The position numbers and the translations under genes were made by a program. Shown one piece after another: positions 16,341 to 23,454 of a stretch of 35,090 bases of DNA (position 1 is the first letter of the stretch; every line of letters starts with the position of its first letter). The stretch covers positions 1 through 35,090 of the forward strand of contig JAJNPS010000017.1 in assembly GCA_021155205.1 (NCBI GenBank), given 5' to 3'. Below the pieces are notes generated by a model. It saw only the letters and a program-made list of their open reading frames with translations. It did not search any database and was not told where the DNA came from. This DNA is from Rhodobacterales bacterium (GTDB lineage Bacteria; Pseudomonadota; Alphaproteobacteria; Rhodobacterales; Rhodobacteraceae).

Positions 16341-18542
16341 TCAGTCGTCGTCCTTGCCGGACTTGGGTCCGGGAACGCCGGGGAAGTTGCGGAAGGACAT
16401 GCCGCCCGCCGAGCCAAGGTTCTTCAGCGGCAGGCCGATCTCCTCCATCAGCCCGTCCACGAAGGCGACCTGCGTGCGGTACTTCATGGCCGAGTTCACC
16501 ACCTGGTCCGAGATGTTGCCGCCGTTGCCCGGCCCGGCCCCGGCGCCGCCGGTCTCGGACGGAGAGTTCAGGCCCGGCAGGCCATCGACCTGCAGGATCT
16601 TGATCGACTCGATGTTCTCCATCGGCTTGACCGTCTCGCGGATGATCTGCGGCAGAGTCTTGACCAAATGTTCGTAGATCGCGCTGCGGCGGCTTTCGTC
16701 GCTGCGCATGTTCTCGGCGTCGTTGATCTTGCGCGCGCCTTCCGCGTCGGTCTCATAGCGCACCTCGGCGGCCTTTGCCTCGGCGATCTCGGCCAGGGCG
16801 CGCTGTTCCACGGCCTGCTTCTCGGCCTCGGCGGCCTTGACGGTGCGCAGCGCCTCGCGCTCGGCGGCGGCCTCGGCGGCGATGATGTCCACCTTCTTGG
16901 CGCGCGCGGCCGCCTCTTCGGCGCGGACGGTCGAGACCTGTTCCTCGACTGCCGCCAGCGTCTTCCGGGCCTCGGCCTCGTTCGCCTTCGCCACGGCTTC
17001 CTCGATGGCCTTGTTGGTGACGGCGATCAGGCGCTGCTTGTCGGCCAGTTCCACCTCAAGGTCCTGCTCGATCACGAAGCGGTCGATGTATTTCGCCGCC
17101 GCGACGCGCAACTCCTCGATCTCGCGGTTGGCAACGATGGCGGCATCTTCCACCTTGCGCAGGCTCAGCGTCTCGGCCAGGCGGATCTTCTGTGTCTTGG
17201 CGATTTCCTGCTGGGCCACTTCCTCGTCGCGGCGGATGCGTTCCACCTCGACGGCATGGCGCTTGGCAATCGCGGCGCGCTCCTGCTCGGCGGCGGCCTG
17301 CTCGTTCGAGACGCGGATCTCCTTTTCCTTCTCGACCGATAGAAGCTCGATCGCCTTCTCGGTCTCGATCCGCCGCGCCTCGACCTCGCGTTCCCTGGCC
17401 AGCCGGGCCTGTTCGATCTCGCCCGACGATTTCTGGTCAAAGACCTCGATCTCCAGCCGCGACTTGATTTCGGCCTCCTTCACCAGCCGCTCGCGTTCGA
17501 TCCGCTCGGCCTCGATCTGCTGGCGGGTCAGCAGGCGTTCGGTTTCCAGCCGGGTGCGCGAGGCGATCTCGGTCAGTTCGGTATCCTTCTGCCGCTCGAT
17601 CTCCAGCGCGCGGACGTCGTTGGCGGCGCGGATGCGTTCCACATCGACCGTCTGCTCCTTCAAGATGCGGATGCGCTCGGCCTCTTCCTCGGCCTTCATC
17701 TTGGCCTGGGTGATCGAGATGGCCGAGACCGACCGTTCCGCCTCGATCTCGGCGGCCTGCGCGGCCTTGCGGATTTCAATCGCGCGGGCCTGGTCGATGC
17801 GGGCGTATTCCAGGTCGCGGTCGATCTCCAGCGCGCGCTGCTCGGCCTCGAAGTCCTTCATCTTGATGTCGATGCGGGCCTCGTTCTCGATCCGGTTGCG
17901 GGCGCGGCGGCGTTCCTCGATCTCTTCGGTCAGGCGGGTCAGGCCCTCGGCGTCAAAGGCGTTGGCCGGGTTGAAAACGCCGATATCGGTCTGGTTCAGC
18001 GCCGTCAGCGAGGCGTTTTCCAGTTCCAGCCCGTTGGTGCCCAGCGTCTGGCCCGACAGCTCGGCCACTTTGCGGATATAGCCCAGGCGGTCCTGGTGGA
18101 TTTCCTCCATCGTCATGGTCGCGGCCACGGCGGACATGGCATCGACAAAGCGGCCCTGGATGATCTCTTTCAGCGCCAGCGGGTCCTGCGTGCGGGCCCC
18201 CAGCGTCCGCGCGGCCAGCGAAACACCCGCTTCGGTCGCCACCACGCGGACGAAGAACTCGGCCACGATGTCCACCCGCAGCTTGTTCCTGGTGATCAGC
18301 GACTGTTCCCCGACCCGACGGATTTCCACCGGGATCGCGTTCATGTTCACCACCGTGATGTCGTGGATGATCGGGATCACCAGCGCCCCGCCCCCCATGA
18401 CCACCCGCTCCCCGCCCGAGCCGGTGCGGACAAAGCTCTGGTCCTTAGAGGAATGGCGGTACAGCCAGTGCAGAAGATAGACCCCGACCGCGATCAGGAT
18501 CGTAAGCAGGATGATGATGGCAATCGCATCGGCGCCGGTCAT
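16341..18542 (-). CDS. Flotillin-family (YqiK-like) SPFH protein, 733 aa
   Basis: One N-terminal membrane helix (residues about 7-29) leads into an SPFH/band-7 domain (about 30-200: RTGSGGERVVMGGGALVIPIIHDITVVNMNAIPVEI, then KEIIQGRFVDAMSAVAATMTMEEIHQDR). About 400 residues of almost uninterrupted charged coiled coil follow, with many ERIR, AEAEK and VEAR patterns. The C-terminal domain contains Gly-rich GGAGAGPGNGGN. Flotillins scaffold ordered membrane microdomains and cluster partner membrane proteins. Bacterial YqiK/FloA proteins I know of are roughly 330-560 aa, so the coiled coil is markedly expanded. AAGGA lies 9 nt before the ATG. It sits between the rhodopsin-like gene (45-bp gap) and the symporter unit (13-bp gap), which suggests it organises these transport proteins. 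Confidence 0.92.
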   Translation of the reverse strand: MTGADAIAIIILLTILIAVGVYLLHWLYRHSSKDQSFVRTGSGGERVVMGGGALVIPIIHDITVVNMNAIPVEIRRVGEQSLITRNKLRVDIVAEFFVRVVATEAGVSLAARTLGARTQDPLALKEIIQGRFVDAMSAVAATMTMEEIHQDRLGYIRKVAELSGQTLGTNGLELENASLTALNQTDIGVFNPANAFDAEGLTRLTEEIEERRRARNRIENEARIDIKMKDFEAEQRALEIDRDLEYARIDQARAIEIRKAAQAAEIEAERSVSAISITQAKMKAEEEAERIRILKEQTVDVERIRAANDVRALEIERQKDTELTEIASRTRLETERLLTRQQIEAERIERERLVKEAEIKSRLEIEVFDQKSSGEIEQARLAREREVEARRIETEKAIELLSVEKEKEIRVSNEQAAAEQERAAIAKRHAVEVERIRRDEEVAQQEIAKTQKIRLAETLSLRKVEDAAIVANREIEELRVAAAKYIDRFVIEQDLEVELADKQRLIAVTNKAIEEAVAKANEAEARKTLAAVEEQVSTVRAEEAAARAKKVDIIAAEAAAEREALRTVKAAEAEKQAVEQRALAEIAEAKAAEVRYETDAEGARKINDAENMRSDESRRSAIYEHLVKTLPQIIRETVKPMENIESIKILQVDGLPGLNSPSETGGAGAGPGNGGNISDQVVNSAMKYRTQVAFVDGLMEEIGLPLKNLGSAGGMSFRNFPGVPGPKSGKDDD

Positions 18543-18587
18543 GGTATGCGTCCTTTCGTCAAGCGGTGGCCCCGGAAAGGGGGCGGC

Positions 18588-19277
18588 TCAGTAGCGTTCC
18601 TGTCCGGCCACGGCCAGGACGATGAGCGACGGGGTGATGAGGTTGATGAGGTCGAAGAGGGTGTAGAGCGCGACGATACCGGGCGCCTGTCCGGCCCCGA
18701 TGACGATGTCGACAAAGTGCAGGATCGGATAGATCGCCCAGCCGATGGTCAGGATCAACCGGATCCAGAAATAGCCCAGGCGCACGGCGCGGCTGCCCTT
18801 GCGGATCAGGTCAGGCATCGCGCCGAAATACATCTCGCCCAGGATATACAGCCAGAAGCCGATGCTCAGCAGCACGCCCAGCGTGGGGTTGAAGAACCCC
18901 GCATCGCCCAGATAGCGCGAAAACACCATCAAGAGCGCCGCGCCCGTCATCCGCCAGAACACGCCCACCGGCGCCTTGCCCATGGTCCGGGCGAAGAAGT
19001 AGACCGCCGCCACCTGCAGGGGATGCACGGTGAACCAGCCGGAAAACCGGATCCCGCCCGAGGCCGCCTGCCCGCTCAGCCACAGCGAGGTGGCGCCCAC
19101 GTAATGCAGCGACGATGCCAGCGCCGCGACGCCCATCATCGCCAGCGGCACCCGCCACTTCTCGTTGGTCCAGCTCAGGCCCAGAAAGCACAGGATGGCG
19201 GTCGAGAAGGTGGCGAGCAAGGCGGCCGCATAGGCGCTGCTGACGACATCCTGGGTGGTGTAGAGTGTTCCAAACAT
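18588..19277 (-). CDS. Microbial-rhodopsin-like 7-TM protein lacking the retinal-binding lysine, 229 aa
   Basis: By recalled alignment to proteorhodopsin, the helices match in order: EKW at 39-41; HY at 58-59 (proteorhodopsin His75); RFSGWFTVHPLQ at 77-88 for the RYIDWLLTVPLL segment; LMVFSRYLGDAG at 116-127 for the GYMGEAG turn; WLYILGEMYFG; the identical GWAIYP at 179-184; and LYTLFDLINL at 204-213 for IYNLADFVNK. The helix-G lysine is Leu213, the proton acceptor Asp97 is Gly80 and the donor Glu108 is Ala91. Arg94 (Arg77), Asp227 (Asp209) and Asn230 (Asn212) are kept. The only lysines (40, 101, 160) fall outside helix G, so covalent retinal binding and light-driven pumping look impossible. 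GAGGG precedes the ATG. It starts 8 bp after the permease stop and is probably co-translated with the ABC permeases. Confidence 0.82.
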   Translation of the reverse strand: MFGTLYTTQDVVSSAYAAALLATFSTAILCFLGLSWTNEKWRVPLAMMGVAALASSLHYVGATSLWLSGQAASGGIRFSGWFTVHPLQVAAVYFFARTMGKAPVGVFWRMTGAALLMVFSRYLGDAGFFNPTLGVLLSIGFWLYILGEMYFGAMPDLIRKGSRAVRLGYFWIRLILTIGWAIYPILHFVDIVIGAGQAPGIVALYTLFDLINLITPSLIVLAVAGQERY

Positions 19278-19285
19278 GATTTCCC

Positions 19286-20683
19286 TCAGACTTGCGCCCT
19301 GATGTGCGGTGCCCGGCCGTAAAGCGCGACCATGGGCAGGATCAGTAGGCCGAAGATGAATTGCTGCCATTCGTATTTCAGGCCGATCCCGATCAGGAAC
19401 GAGGACAGGACCTGCAGCACCAGCACGCCGATGACGGTAAAGCCGTAGCCGCCGTAGCCGCCGGACAGCGAGGTGCCGCCGATGACCACAGCCGCCAGCG
19501 TGGTGAAGAGGTACGGGTCGCCCACCCCGATGAAACCGCCACCCGACCAGCCAAGCAAAAGGCAGCCGGTCAGCGCGGCAAAGACGCCCGAGATCACATA
19601 GGCCAGCGTCCAGTATTTCAGCTCGCTGACACCGATCAGCCGGGCCGAGCGGCGGTTGCCGCCCAGGGCATAGATGTAGCGGCCATAGGCCGACCAGCGC
19701 AGGCCGATGATCACGATGATGGCCAGCACGATCCAGATCAGGATGGTCGGCGGAAAGGCCAGCCCGAAAGTCGTGCCGTTCATCGCCGCCAGGTTCTGCA
19801 GCCAGGGCGGCACGGTGCCAAAGACGTTGCCCCCGAAGGCCGACCCGATCGAGGTCAGGATCTGCGTCAGTCCCGCCACCGCAAAGCCGGTGCCCAGCGT
19901 CAGGATCAGCGCCTGCCCCTGCAGCTTGTAGGTCAGAAGCCCGTTGATCAGCCCGATCACGCCGCCGATCACCAGGACGAAGATCGCCGCCACGAACGAG
20001 GGCACGCCCAGCGAGATCAGGAACAGAAGCCCGATGTTCGACGCCCCGATGACGAAGGGGATCGACAGGTCCAGCCCCCCCATCAGCGCGACCAGCGTCT
20101 GCCCGACGCAGGCGATGCCCAGGAAGGCCGCGAAGAGGAGGATCGCCTTGACGTTCGGCCCCGAAAGGAAGCCCGGAATGGTGAAGGCCGAGATGATGAT
20201 CAGCGCCCCCAGCAAGATCAGCCCGATGAAGGCGCTGCGCCCGCTGGCAAACCGTCCCGAGACCTTGAAGGCGAAGAGCAGGATCGCTTCCAGCACCAGA
20301 AACGCGATCAGATTGGTGACGCTGCGAAATTCCGGCACGCTGGCGGTGACGATCAGGTAGACCAGCGCCAGAAGGCCCATCGAGATGATCAGCGCCCGGT
20401 TCCGCCGCCAGAAGCCCCGCGCCTCGCCCCCGGTTGCCTCGGTCCGGTCGGCGGCGCGGGTCTCGAAGATCACCACGACATAGTTGAGCAGCCACAGCGT
20501 GACCGCGATCGACACCACCGTCGACAGGATCACCGTCTGCGCCTTCAGCCCCTGGCCAAAGCCGACACCAAAGCCGATGGCGGCGATGACCAGCGCGGCG
20601 GCAAGGTTCACCCAGATCATCGCCGAGGACCGCGGGATCGGGATCAGGCTCATGCGCGGGTTCGGGGGGGACAGGTCGGTCAT
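19286..20683 (-). CDS. ABC transporter permease (RbsC/BPD_transp_2 family) with N-terminal extension, 465 aa
   Basis: The core matches sugar-type (CUT2) permeases: NVKAILLFAAFLGIACVGQTLVALMGGLDLSIPFVIGASN, YKLQGQALILTLGTGFAVAGL, RWSAYGRYIYALGGNRRSARLIGV (the coupling-loop region) and AVVIGGTSLSGGYGG. Typical RbsC-type permeases are about 320 aa. Here about 150 extra N-terminal residues carry several more hydrophobic helices before the conserved core. The ATG overlaps the stop of the other permease by 4 bp, and the rhodopsin-like gene follows after 8 bp. It should form the heterodimeric channel with the 20680-22023 permease. Confidence 0.9.
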   Translation of the reverse strand: MTDLSPPNPRMSLIPIPRSSAMIWVNLAAALVIAAIGFGVGFGQGLKAQTVILSTVVSIAVTLWLLNYVVVIFETRAADRTEATGGEARGFWRRNRALIISMGLLALVYLIVTASVPEFRSVTNLIAFLVLEAILLFAFKVSGRFASGRSAFIGLILLGALIIISAFTIPGFLSGPNVKAILLFAAFLGIACVGQTLVALMGGLDLSIPFVIGASNIGLLFLISLGVPSFVAAIFVLVIGGVIGLINGLLTYKLQGQALILTLGTGFAVAGLTQILTSIGSAFGGNVFGTVPPWLQNLAAMNGTTFGLAFPPTILIWIVLAIIVIIGLRWSAYGRYIYALGGNRRSARLIGVSELKYWTLAYVISGVFAALTGCLLLGWSGGGFIGVGDPYLFTTLAAVVIGGTSLSGGYGGYGFTVIGVLVLQVLSSFLIGIGLKYEWQQFIFGLLILPMVALYGRAPHIRAQV

Positions 20684-22023
20684 GGCGTGGCTCTGACAAG
20701 GGTGCCGCTGCCCTGCCCCGCCACCACGGCGAACAGCGCAAGGATCAGCACGGCGATGAAGACGTAAAGGAAGAGGCCCATCTTGCGCGCCCGCGATTCC
20801 GCGTGGATCAGCCGGGCGGTGAAGACCAGCGCCACCAGCGCGAAGACGGCGATGAAGGCGGTCTTCTGCAGGGGCGACAGCGCCAGCCCCAGATCAAGGC
20901 CCGCCGCCGGCGTGTCCAGCAGGTAGCGGGTCAGCAACGCTCCTTGCGCGGCACCCGCGACCGGCTCGGCCGGCAGGTAGCTGCCCATGGTGGCGACCTG
21001 CAGCATGATGCCTGCGACCACGGCCCCCAGCACCAGGAAGGCGCCCCAGGGGGTGATGAAGGCGATGTGGCGGCCGATCACCGGCACCAGAAGCGTCAGC
21101 AGCAGCGACAACACCAGGATCACGCCGTAGGCCATCTGCGTCACAAAGGCCTGAACCGCGCCGAAGTTGAACGTCGCCAGCACGAAGCCGATGAGATACA
21201 GGTTCAGCGCCCCCAGAAGCGCCCCGGTCACGCCGCCGCGTCCGCCCGCAAGGCTGACCCCGCCCAGAACCAGCGCGGTCACCGCGGTCAGCGTCATGGT
21301 GGTGCCCTGCGTCGGGTCGCCGCTGGCGATCAGCGCGGTGTAGCAGATCGCGCCAAGGCCCACGAACAGGCCGGCAATCACATGCGCCCCGACCCGGACG
21401 ATGTTGATGCGCACGCCGCTGGTCCAGGCCGCGCGCTCGTCATAGCCCATCATCCGCAGGTTGGCGTAGAACGGCGTCAGCGTGAACAGCAGCCAGCCCG
21501 CCGTGGCGATCAGCACGATCAGCAGCACCGGCGAGAAGACGGTCGTGCCCAGACCCCAGCTGCCCATCCATTCCGGCGCCGTGCCGCCGGGGCGCTGCAG
21601 GATCACCAGGTTGATCCCCGACAGCGCAAGGAACCCCGACAGCGCCACGATGATCGGCTGCACCCGCACCCAGATCACGATCAGCGCGAAGAGAAGCTGG
21701 TAGATCACCCCCAACCCCAGCGCCACGAAGAACACGCCGAAGGGGCCGGTCACCACCTCCAGCATGTTCAGTTTCACGATCGAGACGTTGATGAAGGCCA
21801 TCAGCGGTCCGACCGCCAGGTCCACCGTCCCCCGCCCGGCCACGGCCAGCGCCATCAGCGAATAGGTCGCCAACACCAGGGGCGCCGCCACGATGATCGC
21901 CGAGCCGAAGCCCGACAACGAGACAAGACTGGGGTTCCGCACCGCCGCCAGCCCCAGAAGGGCTGCGATCAGCAGGATCGGCACCAGAAGGTAGGTGCTG
22001 GTCGATGAGGAACGTTCCGACAT
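20680..22023 (-). CDS. ABC transporter permease (RbsC/BPD_transp_2 family) with C-terminal extension, 447 aa
   Basis: The conserved core lies at residues about 15-320: LVLATYSLMALAVAGRGTVDLAVGPLMAFINV, RVQPIIVALSGFLALSGINLVIL, YANLRMMGYDERAAWTSGVRINIVR (coupling loop) and VTALVLGGVSLAGGRGG. A further C-terminal stretch of about 120 residues has about three membrane helices (WGAFLVLGAVVAGIMLQ, AFIAVFALVALVFTARL, LFLYVFIAVLILALFAVVA). The extension complements the N-terminal one of the partner permease, so the pair has several extra helices beyond a standard CUT2 channel. The ribosome site is weak (GGGACAG) and a stable hairpin lies upstream at 22051-22077. Confidence 0.9.
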   Translation of the reverse strand: MSERSSSTSTYLLVPILLIAALLGLAAVRNPSLVSLSGFGSAIIVAAPLVLATYSLMALAVAGRGTVDLAVGPLMAFINVSIVKLNMLEVVTGPFGVFFVALGLGVIYQLLFALIVIWVRVQPIIVALSGFLALSGINLVILQRPGGTAPEWMGSWGLGTTVFSPVLLIVLIATAGWLLFTLTPFYANLRMMGYDERAAWTSGVRINIVRVGAHVIAGLFVGLGAICYTALIASGDPTQGTTMTLTAVTALVLGGVSLAGGRGGVTGALLGALNLYLIGFVLATFNFGAVQAFVTQMAYGVILVLSLLLTLLVPVIGRHIAFITPWGAFLVLGAVVAGIMLQVATMGSYLPAEPVAGAAQGALLTRYLLDTPAAGLDLGLALSPLQKTAFIAVFALVALVFTARLIHAESRARKMGLFLYVFIAVLILALFAVVAGQGSGTLVRATP

Positions 22024-22050
22024 CGCTGTCCCGTCAGGGGTTCAGGGGAA

Positions 22051-22077
22051 GGCCGGGCACCGTGCGGGCGCCCGGCC
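22051..22077 (-). terminator. Intercistronic GC hairpin between hydrolase and permease genes
   Basis: GGCCGGGC and GCCCGGCC form a perfect 8-bp stem with an 11-nt loop, followed on the transcript by TTCCCC. There is no U-tract, so it is more likely an attenuator or mRNA-processing/stability element within the operon than a full terminator. Confidence 0.5.
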
Positions 22078-22085
22078 GGTCTCGC

Positions 22086-23039
22086 TCAGCTCAGCTCGAT
22101 CACCCGGCGCGCGGCAGGGCGTGCCCCGCCCGAAGCCGTGCCGGAAGCTGCCGCGCTGCCGCCCGGAAGCGCCCGTGCGCCGCCCCGGCGCTCGGGGTCG
22201 TTCTGGACGATCTTCTTCAGGACCGGCGTGATGACGTCCTTGAACTTCACCGGGTCTTCCGAAGTCGGGAAATGCCCGCCCGAGAAGATCACGCATTCCG
22301 AACCCTTCACCTTTTCGGCGGTGCGCTCGGTCATTTCCGGCGTGCAGGCGAAGTCGTATTCCCCGGTCAGGAAATAGATCGGCACCCGGCCCGAGATCTT
22401 GTGCACCTGGTCGCGGAAATCGCTGTCGACCGAATAGAAGTAGAGATCGCCCTTGAAGATGCCCGGGCCGCCCTGGGCGTAGTACCACCAGGTTTCCCAG
22501 CGGTATTCGTCGGGGCTTTCGGGGCTCATCAGGCCGAAGGTGCTGGTCGCCACCGCCTCGCCGCCGTGGATGTGCGGGTGGTGCAACGGATAGATCCACC
22601 AGCCGGGCGAATAGTCGCAGGCTTCAAGCGCGATCAGCGCCGAGAATTCGCTTTCGTACTTCAGCGCCAGATGCAGGCAGATGTTGCCGCCCATCGACTG
22701 GCCCATGATGACCGGCTTCTTCAGGTCCAGCGCGCGACAGAAGGCCACGATGAACTCGCCGTAGAAGCTGGTGGTCAGCTTGTACTCGTCTTCCATCAGA
22801 TACCAGTCCGACGGCGGGATCGACTTGCCATGCCAGGGCATGTCAAAGGCGATGACGCGGAAGTTCGCGCTGATGTCGGGGTCGCACAGCTGGTGGCGGT
22901 ACTGCCGCCCGTCGGTGCCTGCGGTGTGCAGGCAGACCATCGGGATGCCCTCGCCATGTTCTTCGTAATAGGTGCGGTAGGTCTTGCCCTGACAGGTCAC
23001 ATAGACATAGCGCCCGACGATGGGATCGTGCTGGTTCAT
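22086..23039 (-). CDS. Alpha/beta-hydrolase fold protein, 317 aa
   Basis: A predicted cytosolic hydrolase with the catalytic triad visible: Ser115 in GQSMGG, Asp229 in LTGEYDF and His256 in SGGHFP. Oxyanion and strand motifs precede it (MVCLHTAGTDGRQYR, VIAFDMPWHGKS). The cap region is rich in Trp and Tyr (CDYSPGWWIYPLHHPHIHGG, YRWETWWYYAQGG), suggesting an aromatic or hydrophobic pocket. About 30 C-terminal residues are low-complexity Gly/Ala/Arg. No signal peptide is seen. GAGGAG lies just before the ATG and the gene starts 10 bp after the SCP2-like stop. Being inside an import operon, it probably hydrolyses an ester or C-C bond of the imported compound. Confidence 0.9.
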   Translation of the reverse strand: MNQHDPIVGRYVYVTCQGKTYRTYYEEHGEGIPMVCLHTAGTDGRQYRHQLCDPDISANFRVIAFDMPWHGKSIPPSDWYLMEDEYKLTTSFYGEFIVAFCRALDLKKPVIMGQSMGGNICLHLALKYESEFSALIALEACDYSPGWWIYPLHHPHIHGGEAVATSTFGLMSPESPDEYRWETWWYYAQGGPGIFKGDLYFYSVDSDFRDQVHKISGRVPIYFLTGEYDFACTPEMTERTAEKVKGSECVIFSGGHFPTSEDPVKFKDVITPVLKKIVQNDPERRGGARALPGGSAAASGTASGGARPAARRVIELS

Positions 23040-23049
23040 GGGTGTCTCC

Positions 23050-23454
23050 TCAGACCTGCCGCATCAGCGAAAGCATGCGGGTCAGCGCGCGCATGTTCTG
23101 CCAGAAGGGCATCTGGTTGCCGTCGATGGTCAGCTGGCGGTGGAGCGGGTGGGCCATGGCCCAGATGTCGTTGAACATCGGCGGCGGCACCTGCATGGCG
23201 AACTTGGCCCAGGCGCTGGACGGCGCGCGCAACGCGAAGTCGAAACCCAGGTCGTTCGGCGTCAGCCCTTCGGAAATGCGGGCGATCTTGCCGCCACGCA
23301 CCTCGACCAGGAAATCGGTCTCGTCCACGCCCAGGACGAAACGGTTGGTGAAGAACCGGCCGATCACCGGCAGGATCCTGTCTTCATTGACGCAGCGCGC
23401 CCAGCGTTCGATCCATTCCAGATCGAAGCCCTTTCTGCTGCCGTATCTACTCAT
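23050..23454 (-). CDS. SCP2 sterol-carrier-like small protein, 134 aa
   Basis: The single-domain soluble protein has the SCP2-like order of strands and helices: FFTNRFVLGVDETDFLVEVRGGKIARISEG, then FDFALRAPSSAWAKFA and a C-terminal helical part with HRQLTIDGNQMPFWQNMRALTRML. SCP2 domains bind hydrophobic ligands (sterols, acyl chains) in a tunnel. The ATG overlaps the ABC ATPase stop by 4 bp, and the hydrolase follows after 10 bp. Tight coupling to the ATPase and hydrolase suggests it carries or presents a hydrophobic substrate. Assignment rests on pattern resemblance and is moderate. Confidence 0.65.
   Translation of the reverse strand: MSRYGSRKGFDLEWIERWARCVNEDRILPVIGRFFTNRFVLGVDETDFLVEVRGGKIARISEGLTPNDLGFDFALRAPSSAWAKFAMQVPPPMFNDIWAMAHPLHRQLTIDGNQMPFWQNMRALTRMLSLMRQV

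Noticed and set aside
18588..19277. Functional light-driven pump
   Set aside because: No lysine in helix G and no carboxylates at the proton acceptor or donor positions, so retinal binding and pumping as in proteorhodopsin are not supported.
18588..20741. 717-codon frame fused across rhodopsin-like and permease regions
   Set aside because: Its upstream part is the permease read in the wrong frame; the real 7-TM start at 19277 has its own ribosome site.
19361..22008. Long plus-strand frames opposite the ABC permeases
   Set aside because: Composition is Asp/Gln/Arg/His repeats without domain logic; the opposite strand encodes clear membrane permeases.
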